60,000 nucleotides of DNA from Selaginella moellendorffii. Lineage: Eukaryota; Streptophyta; Lycopodiopsida; Selaginellales; Selaginellaceae. Location: the NCBI RefSeq assembly GCF_000143415.4, contig NW_003314327.1:859403-919402 (forward strand). Direction: 5' to 3'. The notes under the pieces are model-generated. The model was not told the DNA's origin, did not search any database, and saw only the letters and a list, made by a program, of their open reading frames with translations. Every line of letters begins with the position of its first letter. The stretch's first letter is position 1. A program made the position numbers and the translations under genes. Shown in pieces: positions 1 to 10,400 of the stretch.

Positions 1-1490
1 ATCAATCACTAGAAAACCAAGTTACCTTTCACATCTAATGCCAAGAAACATGCTGAATAATAGAGCACTAAGACAAGGCACTAAAGCAAGGAAGTGTCTT
101 CTAAACCCTATGACCTAATGAATCCCTATAATGATATGTGGCATCTATATATAGCACAATGCTCATATTATAGGGACATTATCAACCCATTGGGCTAGCA
201 TCCATGGGACATCCATTGCAATGGGATTGACATTTAATGCCAAACCAATAGAAAGTTGCCACATGGACACTGTATTGTGAGTAAAATCTACCACAGTAAC
301 ATCCACCTTTTTACGAATTGCATCCATAATATTAACATTTCCCTGAACAAACCTTTTAGGTGTTACATGTTGCTGTTAAATATTATGGAATTTATGAATA
401 TTTATATCTAAGTTGTAAACGATGTCGCTGTCTATTGCACATGGGGCAATCCTGTTGAAGTTCAACATTAGCCACATGGCTCAATGGGTGCATGCCATGT
501 GGCATCATCAGACGATCCTGTTTTATTTCATAATTTGTTCAATTCACAAAAGCTCAATTTCCATTTTTCTCTCAATATATTATGGCCTTGCACGCTAGTA
601 TGCCCTAAATCCCTTCATTTCTGGAAGTTTAGATTTCACAGGCTCCAGTTTATTTAAGAAATGGGGGAGTGGCTATGTTAAGATCCACGCATACGGTAAA
701 TGAGGTCCAGAAGTTTCAACTGTTTAATAACAGGTCAGGGAAACGTCAGCCCGGCTAGTACACAGATCTTCTTTCCCAAAGCAATGCATTCCTGAAGCTA
801 TATTTTTAAACAGGTGCAGCTGTGACGTATGCCCATATACATGTGATATGTTTGACAAGTATGATTACGAAGTGTTGTTGAGTTTATGGACAGGCACCTC
901 AGGCTTGGGAAGTTGAAGGCAGAGAGTACAGTGGTGGTGAAGGTGGTCGTGATTCCATTTATCCGGATCGGATCAGGTGAGCATCTCACATTTTGTTTAG
1001 CATGTGGTTTGAAGTGTTGTAGTTGCAAACGTAACGGATTGACGAAATTAAATCACGAATATATATATATATATTAACAGGATGTCGACCAACGATTGGA
1101 GAGGACTATATTGCATGATGAAGACGAGATGATAACGCATTGCTGACATATATGAGCTATCTACCAAATTGCTTTTCTGAAACCAAGAAAGTTTCCCAAA
1201 AACAGGTCAACTTCCAAATTATAAGATATTAACATAGTTTTACAGAAAACAAAATTGAATCTAAAATTTAATTTCTATTTTAATAACATCCATTAACGCA
1301 CAATATACTTTGTTCATGGCGAATGTTACCGTGCTCTGGTCGTTGTCGGGGATTTTGTCGCTACAGCAGACTAGACAGAACACAATTTGATAGCAGCAAT
1401 AAAAACCTTTCCAGTAGGCTGCAAAATGCATACTGAGATCAGCCTTGTAACTCAACACAAATGTGGGTGTTTGAAGCTCACCTGTTGTTA
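1..1490. other. Intergenic, no recognised gene
   Basis: Mostly AT-rich sequence without a recognisable gene. Around 886-1130 on the plus strand there is a short open, more GC-rich stretch that could be two small exons split at a GT...AG pair (gt near 977, tattaacag ending at 1080), but the peptide matches no family I know. The rest shows only short random frames and simple AT runs. Confidence 0.5.
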
Positions 1491-1499
1491 CCAGAGCCT

Positions 1500-2140
1500 G
1501 AAACGCAACCAAGCAACCATCAAGAACAAATCCTTCAGGTGTACATTGCCATTACTTTGAAGTTCCTGTGGAACCGATGAAAACTTAATAGTACCAGTGT
1601 CAAACTTTGTGAGAATGAAAACAACCTGATAAAAAACATTTGTGAGGATGGCGAAATAGTTACTCTCGGCAATGGATAGGTTTTGGCTGTTCAAAGCTTT
1701 GTCCAGTAACTGCCGAGAAGTCGTCAAGTCCGGTCGCAAATGAAGGCTCCTGGCTGCCTTGTCTTAAAACTCCTTGATATTTTGATTCGGTATAAAACTA
1801 CAAAAACGAGGAAGAGGTTTTGATATACATAAGTTGGTTATATAACTTCAAAATCACATACCCGCATGCTGTAATGCAGACCTCCGAGATGCACCATTCT
1901 GACAAAGCCGAGAGAATTCCCCATTTCACATATTAGAGATGGAAAAACTGAATCCGTCGTCGCTAAGCCTGCCCAGTTTTCTGATGTCTTAATTCAGCTT
2001 CTTAGCTCTTGCCACGGGGTAGCCACAATCAGATCTTTTCTTGTTTCTCTGTTTCCTATAGAAGCATCATCAATCCAAAGAAAGAGCTGTTTTCACTTGT
2101 GCAAAAGGAGCAAAGATTTAAACTGCCCAAAGACCCCAAT
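1500..2140 (-). pseudogene. Decayed, rearranged WASHC4 (SWIP) C-terminal fragment, copy A
   Basis: On the minus strand this stretch repeats the better preserved WASHC4-like fragment at 3.5-4.1 kb. About 1640-1700 encodes LLDKALNSQ followed by YFAILTNVFYQVVFILTKFD, nearly identical to the other copy. About 1870-2030 is the copy of the exon reading RAEKLNKDIKKL, but here the lysine codon after LN is a stop (TAA at 1989-1991). The block at about 2062-2137 matches 3209-3300, which in the other copy lies downstream of these exons, so the order is rearranged as well. It cannot make a functional protein. Family assignment rests on recalled similarity to the C-terminal region of the WASH-complex subunit SWIP. 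Confidence 0.65.
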
Positions 2141-2421
2141 AATCAAATCTAGCCGCAGTTTCTCAGATCCAGGTTCAAATTTCAAATTTAACTGTGCGAT
2201 TTGTAAAAATTCACAAACCGCTGCATAATTGGGCTCCCGGAGCACCTTAGTACTACTGATATTGCAATTCTTAATATTTGTAAAGAAAGAAATTGATGGA
2301 CAAGAGAGTGCAGGATTTAAGTGATAACAAACACAAATATAATTTCTTATTATGCAACTTATTTGTGACTCTGGTTATCCAACCCTGTCACTTGAAGTGC
2401 TGCATGCAGTTTTAGTAGTAT

Positions 2422-2918
2422 TCAGGTACAGGAGCCAACAACACGACTCGTTCCGCCTTCTATTGGTTCCCCTGCGGCAAAAAACTTGGTTTGAGAAGTA
2501 TTACTCACGGTGACGCTTATCGTCTCAAATGACCAGATGCCTGCATTAGCAAAGCTAATGCGGGCGAGAGTAAGCTTAGCAGCACATATGACATGACATT
2601 CACGCCCTGCGAATGTGAAGGTGTTGACTTGGTTACTCTCAAAATCATCCCCTGGACCATCGAGATCAGAGAAATCCACGACAGATTCATCTGAAGAAAA
2701 CAAGCGGACATCCACCCTTTCATCTGTGCCTCTAGTTCCCGTTCTGATCTTGATGGTATAGGTGCAAGTCTGTAAAAACAGTTTAAAATGAAACTTATGA
2801 CATTTTGAAGAATTCTTACACTCTGAGAAAGAGTGTGTTGGACTCCTCTGAACAAGATCATCACCACAGCCATCACCACACTAAAAGAAACCATCTTTGC
2901 CATTGTAGTTTCAGACAC
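2422..2918 (-). CDS. Small secreted PLAT-domain (plant stress/ATS3-like) protein
   Basis: Two exons, 2918-2820 and 2769-2422, joined over a 50-bp intron (GTAAG donor, TTTTTACAG acceptor), give 148 residues. The first 33 residues begin with a Met-Ser-Glu-Thr-Thr-Met-Ala-Lys start, followed by a hydrophobic stretch (VVMAVVMILF), a likely signal peptide; an internal Met at residue 6 is an alternative start. The mature part opens CTYTIKIRTGTRGTDERVDV, which is the typical first strand pair of a PLAT/LH2 beta-sandwich, then DLDGPGDDFE and NTFTF, the usual D-x-F loop. It ends with paired cysteines. Plant proteins of this type are stress-linked ER or apoplastic proteins; the role here is inferred. 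It is somewhat shorter than usual (about 180 residues) and sits between two WASHC4 relics. Confidence 0.7.
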
Positions 2919-3515
2919 TCATTAATGACTTTTAAATACCAGGCTAAAAAAAGTGTGAAAATCGTATCTTGAAAATTAATCTTTCAAGTTTGGTAATTGG
3001 TGGCACATTTTTCAACTTGAAAACCGTGGCAATGTTGAAAATCTGACACCAATAAACCAAACCACAAATAATTGTTCTAAAAAGACTACGAATTAAGTAC
3101 ATAAATACGAAGAGATTTAAAATGCAAATTGAATAAAGTATTCGATTGTGTAGTTGGTTTTCACCCATGTGATGACAGACATCAGTCTAACACACCCATG
3201 AAGCCATAGAAGCATCATCAATTACCTACACTGCCAAGAAAGAGCTGTTTTCAGTTGTGCAAAATGAGTTGAAGATTTAAACTGTGCCTTTGTCAATATA
3301 CAGTCCACAAAGTTGTTTACTGAAGGAAAACTCTGGCCCCCGTGAAAGTAAACTCCATAAGCTCGATCTCCATTAAGATACTTGTTAGCCTCTTCATGGC
3401 CTGAAAACAAAACGGTTAGTGAATTTCACAGATTTGTTCACAAACCGTTTGCATATTCTGAGCTTCTTCTTTGGAAAGCGAAGCCAGCTTCTGACTCCAA
3501 ACTTGCAAACCGTTC
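2919..3515. other. Intergenic stretch with unresolved minus-strand frames
   Basis: No recognised gene. A minus-strand frame of 62 codons (3222-3410) preceded by a plausible acceptor (TTTTCAG near 3405) reads like coding sequence (YGVYFHGGQSFPSVNNF) and part of it is repeated at 2062-2137, but I cannot assign it. It may be the last exon of the WASHC4 relic or an unrelated fragment. Confidence 0.4.
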
Positions 3516-4550
3516 ATCCCGCTTCCAATGCTGTCCATATCCAACCCATCCTGAAGACAAGTTCGCTCGGCCAGAAAATGAGCTCTCGCAGATTGAAACC
3601 ATTGTCAAACTTTGTGAGAATGAAAACAACCTGATAAAAAACATTTGTGAGGATGGCGAAATAGCTACTCTCGTCAACGGATAGCTTTTGGCTGTTCAAA
3701 GCTTTGTCTAGTAGCTGCCCGGCCTGAACTGCTAAAGAAGGCAAATGAAGGCTCCTGGCTGCCTCCTCAAAATTCTTTTTGATGTTTTGATCCGGTATAG
3801 AACTACAAAAACGAGGAAGAGGTTTTGATATACATAAGTTGGTTTTATAACTTCAAAATCACATACCCGCATGCTGTAGTGCAGTAATGCAGACCTCCGA
3901 GACGCACCATTCTAACAAAGCCGAGAGAATTCCCCATTTCAGATATTAGAGAGCGAAATTGATCAAGAAAACTGAATCCGTTGTCGGTAAAGCTCAGTTT
4001 TTTTATGTCTTTATTCAGCTTCTCAGCTCTCACCACGGGGTAGCCATAGTCAAGTCTCATCTTGTGTTCCTATTAAAACCATTAGTCAAGAAAAAAAAAC
4101 GTCAAAACTCTGGCAAACCTTGTAAAATTGTTGTTCCTTTACCAAACGAGATTTGATGTGATCATCAAACAGAAACTGATAAAAGACAACAAATTTCTGA
4201 GCCAGATATTGATATGCGAAATTGACTGTGGCATTCATTATTCCCATGCCGTGTGTACGTATCGAGTTTGCAACATGTTTCACGTTGACGGTTCAAGTGC
4301 TTCCGACTCCGAGCATTTGAAGGCTTTTCCACAAAGATCTACACATATGATCAACAGAAACAGTCACAGTGAATGTTGTATAATGCACCTGAGTATTGAG
4401 GTTGTAAGTGTAGCAAGCTACAAAGATGTGAATGTTATGCATAATGTCCAGAATATCCACCCCTTGTTCTAAAGTCTGTCCAGGAAGATGTATGGCATCT
4501 AGATGAAGTTCGTATTTCTGTTCCGCAAGATTTTTCATTTGATTGTAAGT
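3516..4550 (-). pseudogene. WASHC4 (SWIP) C-terminal fragment, copy B, frameshifted
   Basis: Five exon-like blocks on the minus strand match consecutive parts of WASHC4, the SWIP subunit of the WASH complex that drives endosomal Arp2/3 actin assembly. In order they read: YNQMKNLAEQKYELHLDA (about 4545-4389, ending at CAG|GTGCAT), [33 protein letters not shown] with [20 protein letters not shown] (to about 4112), DYGYPVVRAEKLNKDIKK with LDQFRSLISEMGNSLGFVRM (about 4070-3868), and a block ending YFAILTNVFYQVV (about 3806-3600). Between KHLN and VNVKHVANS, near 4285, the frame changes by what looks like a 2-nt loss, so the reading frame is broken. The first roughly 700 residues expected for the family are absent; upstream DNA belongs to an unrelated LRR-like ORF. 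I read it as a truncated, dead copy whose parent lies elsewhere. Confidence 0.7.
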
Positions 4551-5116
4551 CTGGAATCGAAAACAAACGCTACAGTGTAAATTTTCCAAGAAATTGCAAA
4601 TGAAGGGCAAGCTGCGGGGAGCTCCCCAAGCACATTTGCGTCGACATTGGAGAGCAACAATCTCCGCAGGCGCCGGAGAGGCGCTTCATTCGCCATGCGC
4701 GTCAGATTGTTGCTGTAGAATCCCCCGCTAATCTGGAGGCTCTGGAGCGCACCCATGCAGGACACCAAGTCCAGAACAGCGCGCCCTAAGTGAGACATAA
4801 TATGGAGCTCCAGCACCGTGACCGAATCCGCACATGCAAGCCAAATACCCTGCACCTCGTCCTTCTCGTTGCATAACAGACTGACGTTGAGCTCCTTGAG
4901 GTAGCCCGGGGCCTTTTGCTTGGCGCGGCAGAGCACGCAAAAGATGATGTCCTCCTTGTCCCTCAGCTCCTCCTGGCTATCTGCCCAGAAGTAGAAGCGT
5001 AAGCGTGTCACAGCAAAGCAGACTAAAGCGCAGCTTGCAAGGTACTCAGCATTGTCCTCGGCCACTCTGGACAAGATTTCCACCATATCGTCCAGCTCCG
5101 CAATATGTCTCCCCAT
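4535..5116 (-). CDS. Leucine-rich, F-box/LRR-like ORF, probably 3'-truncated
   Basis: A 193-codon frame starts at an ATG (MGRHIAELDDMVEILSRV) and encodes leucine-rich strand-turn units such as LKELNVSLLCNE, VTVLELHI, LQSLQISGGFY and LRRLRRLLLSNVDAN, spaced about 25-30 residues apart. This is the pattern of the LRR part of plant F-box/LRR proteins; the N-terminus (EILSRVAEDNAEYLASCALVC) resembles a weak F-box (the usual LP..L..I and W..L signature is only partly kept). From about 4600 on the frame runs into the WASHC4 relic, so the last 20 residues (from about ISWKIYTV) are probably not native. The LRR array is short for the family. Function unknown; may itself be a relic. Confidence 0.4.
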   Translation of the reverse strand: MGRHIAELDDMVEILSRVAEDNAEYLASCALVCFAVTRLRFYFWADSQEELRDKEDIIFCVLCRAKQKAPGYLKELNVSLLCNEKDEVQGIWLACADSVTVLELHIMSHLGRAVLDLVSCMGALQSLQISGGFYSNNLTRMANEAPLRRLRRLLLSNVDANVLGELPAACPSFAISWKIYTVAFVFDSRLTIK

Positions 5117-5185
5117 TTCTAACCTAACTATAACCCTTAGAACTTATAATCTATGGGATAATTGTCAGGGTTATTTCTTTAACCA

Positions 5186-6321
5186 TCTATAATAATAAGA
5201 ACGGAGAACCCACACCTCCGCAGCCATCCGATCCCAGGCCCGGGGCAGCCTCGGAAGCCATGGTTCTCGGCGAGGGGAGGCCAGCCCAGGCTCGGGCCAG
5301 GGCCGGTGGCCATGGTTAGCAGGAATATCGGCTCAATGTTGTGGCGGCCAATGGGCAGGATGCACGCGTGGCCGGGAAGGGAAGAGGGCGTGGTGACAGG
5401 TGTTATGCCATGCACTCCTAGGGCTCCATGGCTGCTCTGGTCGGACACGGTTGTGTGGGCATTCCCGTGAGAGCCTGTGCGTGGTAAGTAACAGGGGCAA
5501 GAGTAATGGTAGGATGATCGTCGTGGATGGCTGGCTGGAGTTTGAGGCCGCAGCTCGAATCACTGTGCACATCAAGGAGGGTGGACGCGCTGCTGAAAAG
5601 ACTGATGGCTTCTAGCATGGTAAGAAAAAGTTCTATATAACTGATTCAGTTTCCTTTTGTTAGAGCTATGGCCCTAGTGACTCATGAAACTTTCCTGTAG
5701 AGATTTTGGAAGCCACTTCCAATGCACGTAAGTAGAACTGTGCCTGTCGCAGGGTCAGGCTTGATACTAAACTGCACTCCCAGGAATTCTTTGATGTGTT
5801 GCAGCGTCTTAAGAAGAGAGCTTACCAACCCTGACTTTGGAAACATCTTCCGGGCATAGAGCACAGAGGATGAACAGCAACCCCTGTATGGCAAACAGGA
5901 AAGTTTGTGAGATCGCCTTCTTTCCTTTCCAGCTTCACAGATAGATACCTGGTGAGTTGAATCTACAACTCCTCCCAGCTTTATCTCCTGTAGGAAGGAC
6001 ATGGCTGCTTGCGTCCCCAGGTCCTCTGGAAGCTGGAGCTCGGATGCTCCTGAATGCGTAGCCATGCACTCGGAGCTTAAAATGCAGCCGGTGGTCGTTT
6101 CTGCCACCAATGACATCCCATAGCCTGGAGATCTGTGCCATGACAAAGGAAGCAAGATGAAAAAAGTTTACTTTGCAACACAAAATCATGGAACTTACTT
6201 CCCAGATTCTGAACTAGTGTAGTGATTAGTAAGCGACGAGTGCTTGAGTTCAGGTAAGAAACATATTTCTGGCACATCCACCTCTTTGTAAACCACCTAG
6301 CATTTGCTGGGCAAGTACTCG
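5186..6321 (+). mobile_element. Non-autonomous Helitron carrying an RCL1 gene fragment
   Basis: The left end starts TCTATAATAATAAG directly after an A (5185), as expected for a Helitron 5' end inserted in an A|T site. The right end has a 16-nt hairpin (CCTAGCA-TT-TGCTGGG, 6296-6311) and stops 10 nt later in CTCG before a T, a one-base departure from the CTRR consensus. The same hairpin with the same 10-nt spacing closes the neighbouring RepHel element at 11924. The first 250 bp are homologous to the start of that neighbour (shared GATCCCAGGCCCGGG and GGCCAATGGG blocks). The interior holds no transposase; instead it holds a captured gene fragment at 5690-6250. Confidence 0.65.
5690..6250 (-). 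pseudogene. Captured fragment of RNA 3'-terminal phosphate cyclase-like RCL1
   Basis: Minus-strand exons separated by retained introns match the C-terminal half of RCL1, the nucleolar cyclase-like protein of small-subunit pre-rRNA processing. One exon (about 6128-5955) reads SPGYGMSLVAETTTGCILSS, then LPEDLGTQAAMSFLQEIKLG and GGVVDSTHQ; the next (about 5880-5695) reads LLKTLQHIKEFLGVQFSIKP and TVLLTCIGSGFQNLYRKVS. These follow the order in the parent protein. An intron with GTATCT donor near 5950 separates them, so genomic DNA rather than cDNA was taken up. Start, N-terminal half and stop of the parent are missing. It runs antisense to the Helitron that carries it. Not expected to give an active protein. 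Confidence 0.7.
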
Positions 6322-7123
6322 TCTATACATATAAAGCGATAGTGGGTAGGTTTGCTGGCCGTTGGATCCCAGGCCCGGGCCAGGGTCGGTAGCCATGGTT
6401 GCGCGAGAAATTTTTCTGATGTTTGCTCCCGGCCAATGGGAGGCGGCCAAGCTGCGTGGGGCGGGAGAAGAAGGCACAGCGACACGTGTGCCAGTGGTGT
6501 CCTGCCCCCATGCCCGTTCTTCTTAGCTCGCCCTGGATGCCCTGCCGCAATTGAGCTAACGCTTGCTTGCTGGATCAGTGGCAATCGCAGCAATTGCGCT
6601 TCTTCCTGCAAAGGTCTGTGTTCACCATCAGCCCGGCAGCCGCTAATTTGGCCCCCAACCCCAACAATCTGGATTTTTGTGTGCTGTGAAAATTTGAAAT
6701 GTCTTCATTTGGGTTTGTGGATGCTATCTAGTGGCAGAGCTGAAGCCAGAGCCAGCCCTCACAGCCAGAACCATCAGAGAGTTTGCAATCGTTGTCCTTT
6801 TGCGAGAGAGAACAAGCCCAAGGTGGGTTCTCTAACTTGCAAACCCCACCCACCTCTCACAGTTGCTCACCACACCCTGGAAAAGGTGTGCCAGTCCTGT
6901 GTCTAGGTTTTATTGGTTGCTAGATTAGTCTCTTTTGTTTACAGATTAAGGTGTGTACAGATTGTGCTCTCATTGTATAGTCTTCGTTTTTATTTTTTTT
7001 TAATTTTTTTTCCAGTGTAAGAAGAAGGCAAGTTCTGGCTTTACTTAGAATCTCTGAAAATTTTAAGATAAGTGCTTTGACACTAGATAGGTTATTTCAT
7101 CTCATTTATCATCCCTAGCAAAT

Positions 7124-7315
7124 ATGCCTCGGCTTCGCGAAGTATTAAGAGGCATACGTCACCATTTGCCTCCAACTATTGACATTAGCACATATAATCA
7201 TATTCACAACAACCTTGCATATGGTAATGAAGAAACTAATCTAGACCTTGAACATGCTAATGCAAAAATTACTTCAAATCTTGACAATGCTAATACAAAC
7301 ATAGCATGCCGATGA
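7124..7315 (+). CDS. Short N-terminal ORF inside the Helitron
   Basis: A 63-codon frame (MPRLREVLRGIRHHLPPTID) precedes the Rep frame in the same element and has the same AT-rich codon use. It is rich in Asn and imperfect repeats (NLDLEHANA, NLDNANTN). It may be the start of the transposase before a frame break, or a leader without function. The segment 7316-7419 between the two frames continues the same Asn-rich repeat (NLENANETNTN) in another frame, which favours a frameshifted 5' extension of the transposase. Confidence 0.35.
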   Translation: MPRLREVLRGIRHHLPPTIDISTYNHIHNNLAYGNEETNLDLEHANAKITSNLDNANTNIACR

Positions 7316-7419
7316 AGGTCATACAAATATAAACCTTGAAAATGCTAATGAAACTAATACAAATACATGTAATCATCACAGTTATACTATCTATAAATTA
7401 GCACATCAAAAGAATTATA

Positions 7420-10400
7420 ATGACCATACAATACAACTGTTTAATATTGGAAATATGTGTCTTTTGTGGTGCATTACATTTTGAAAATGAGTCAAAATCA
7501 ATGTGCTGCCAGAATGGAAAGGTTTCCCTTCCCCAGCTTTCATCTTTACCTACTATATTGCGTATGCTTTTTAATGAAAATAGAAACTCCAATTTTAAAA
7601 TTAACATAAGAAATTTCAACAGTGCTTTGGCTTTTGCATCAATGGGTGCTAATATTGATAATTTAAGTGGTAAAGGCCCATATTGCTTTAGAATACATGG
7701 TCAAATTTATCACAAAATTGTTTCAACATATCCTGCTGCTAACGTGCCACCATCATATGGACAACTTTACATGCTTGACGCTTCTGAGGCTACAAATATT
7801 AGAAAGCAAAACCCATTCAACACAAACTGTGATTCTAATTTATTATTACAATTAGATAACTTGCTAAGAATAATAAACCCGTATGCACAAGCTTTTCAAA
7901 TGATGTATAATCTTGAATCACAAGAACAACATTGCTCAATTTGCAATAGAACCCCAAAACGTGGTGTTTACATGATTGTTAGAAGTGAAAGTACTAATCT
8001 ACATCGTTATAATTTGCCACAGACTAATGATGTTGCTATTGTTTTCGCTATTGATGAGGGTGAGCCATCTTTTGACAGAGAAATATGCATACATCCATAT
8101 AACTCACAGCCAATAAAAATCTCTATTCTTAATGAAAATTGTGATCCTATGGTTTATCCTTTACTTTTACCATTTGGTGATAAAGGTTGGCATGAAAAAA
8201 TCTATCACAATGAGTCGCATGTAACGTTACTCCAGTACTATGCATATCGATTATCTCAACGAGATAGCATTGGCAACTCTTTCCTTTATGATCAATTGCT
8301 ACATGCTGGGAAACTCACTCAACAATTTATAATTGATGCTTATGTAAAGGTTGAATCTAACAACCTTAATTTCTTTCGCACTCATCAAAAACACTTAAAA
8401 GTGGATTACTATACAGGTTTTATGGACTATGTTAGCAACAGAGCTGCTACTAATAATGTTGAACCTGGAAAAATTGTAATTTTGCCTTCTACATTTCCTG
8501 GTAGCCCACGAGCAATGCAACAACATTATCAAAATGCTATTGCTATTATCACACATTTTGGAAAACCTGACTTATTTATTACATTTACATGCAACCCAAA
8601 GTGGCCTGAAATTGTGCAAAACTTATAGCTGAATGAATCACCTGAGGATCAACTTGATCTTATTTCAAGAGTTTTCAACTTAAAACTTAAAGAATTCCTA
8701 CATGACATAAGTATCAAAGGAATTTTTGGGAAGTGCATCGCATATGTTTATGTTATTGAATTCCAGAAAAGAGGTTTGCCTCATTGTCATTTCTTAGCAA
8801 TGTTATCAAGCGAAGATAAGATAAGAAATCGAGACTCAGTTGATGAATTTGTCACTACACAGTTGCCACACCCACTGTTAGAACCAGAATTGCATAACAT
8901 AATTATAAATCATATGATACATGGTCCATGTGGTAATTTAAATCCTAGAAGCCCTTGCATGGAAAATAACAAATGCTCTAAGAATTATCCAAAAGAATTT
9001 AATGTTGAAACCATTTATTGTGTTGATGGTTATCCTGATTACTACCGTCCCAATAACAGGCGCACTTTCATAAAAAATGGTTGTACTATTGACAACAGAT
9101 GGGTTGTTCCTTATAATAAATACCTTTGTAAGAAATATCAAGCACACATCAATGTAGAGATTTGCGCTTCTATTAAAAGTATTAAATATTTATTTCAATA
9201 TGTATACAAAGGTTATGACTGTGCAACATTAGAATTCCTAACTGCATCTGAAGAACGAGGGACTTTAAATTGGGACGAAATCTCAAGTTTTGTCGATGCT
9301 CAATATATTTCTGCTCCTGAAGCCATGTGGCGTATATTTAAATTTCATATGCATGATAAATCACTAACTATTATACGCCTTCTAGTTCATTTACCCAATT
9401 TTCAAAACATTTATTTCAGACCAGGTCATGAACAAGAAGCACTAGAAAGAGCCACTCAAAATGGAACAATGCTTACACAATGGTTCAATTTAAACATGCA
9501 AAATACTAATGTAAGGCAATATACATATGCTCAAATTCCATTACATTACACATATAACAAATCCTCTCATAAATGGCAATTACACCAGCAAAAAGCTAAA
9601 CTCATACCAAGAATGTATTCCATATCTCCTTCTAATAGTGAGTTATACCACTTACGGCTTATATTACTCTATAAAAAAGGTGCTATATCATTTGAGGATG
9701 TATGTACTGTCGAAGGTGTTACTTTCTCTTCTTTCAAACAAGCAGTTATGGCAATGGGACTTTTAGCAGATGATTTAGAATGGCAACACTGCATGCAAGA
9801 AGCTTCTACTTTTAAAATGCCATCCCAATTAAGACAGTTATTTGTTTTTATTTGTTTGTATTGTTCACCAAAAGATCCAAATCTATTATGGGATCAATTC
9901 AAAATTGATATGTCTAAGGATTATGCTAGAAATGACATAAACTATTTTGACATTGCTTTAGTCGATATTAATTCAAAATTCCAACTACACAATAAATCTA
10001 ATTGTGATTTTGGTTTACCACTCCCAACTCTTACTCCCATTATCAAACACATGCTTAATATAGAGATCCCTGACCCATCACAAGAGCAAATAAATGCAAA
10101 TATAAATCAATTCAGTTATGAACAACGTTATATTTTTGAACTCATTATAAATGCCATTGATACTAACCATGTTTCTTTATTGATGGACCTGGTGGTACTG
10201 GAAAAACTTTTCTACTTAATACCATCATTATAGTATTACAATTAAAAAAAATAAAAGTAATCAGTATGGCATGGACTGGGATTGCAAGCATTTTGCTAAA
10301 ATATGGCCAACGGCACATATGACTTTTAAACTTCCTGTTCCTTTAAATGAAACTTCTGTCTCTGCTTTAACAATTAATAGTGATGCTGGAAAAACCATCA

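Noticed and set aside
886-1140. Possible two-exon small gene (KAESTVVVKVVVIPF)
   Set aside because: No family match, very short, only one plausible splice pair; kept as a remark in the intergenic entry.
6352-6906. 184-codon plus-strand frame at the Helitron 5' side
   Set aside because: Covers the non-coding GC-rich Helitron end that is repeated at 5186 and 11927 without frame conservation.
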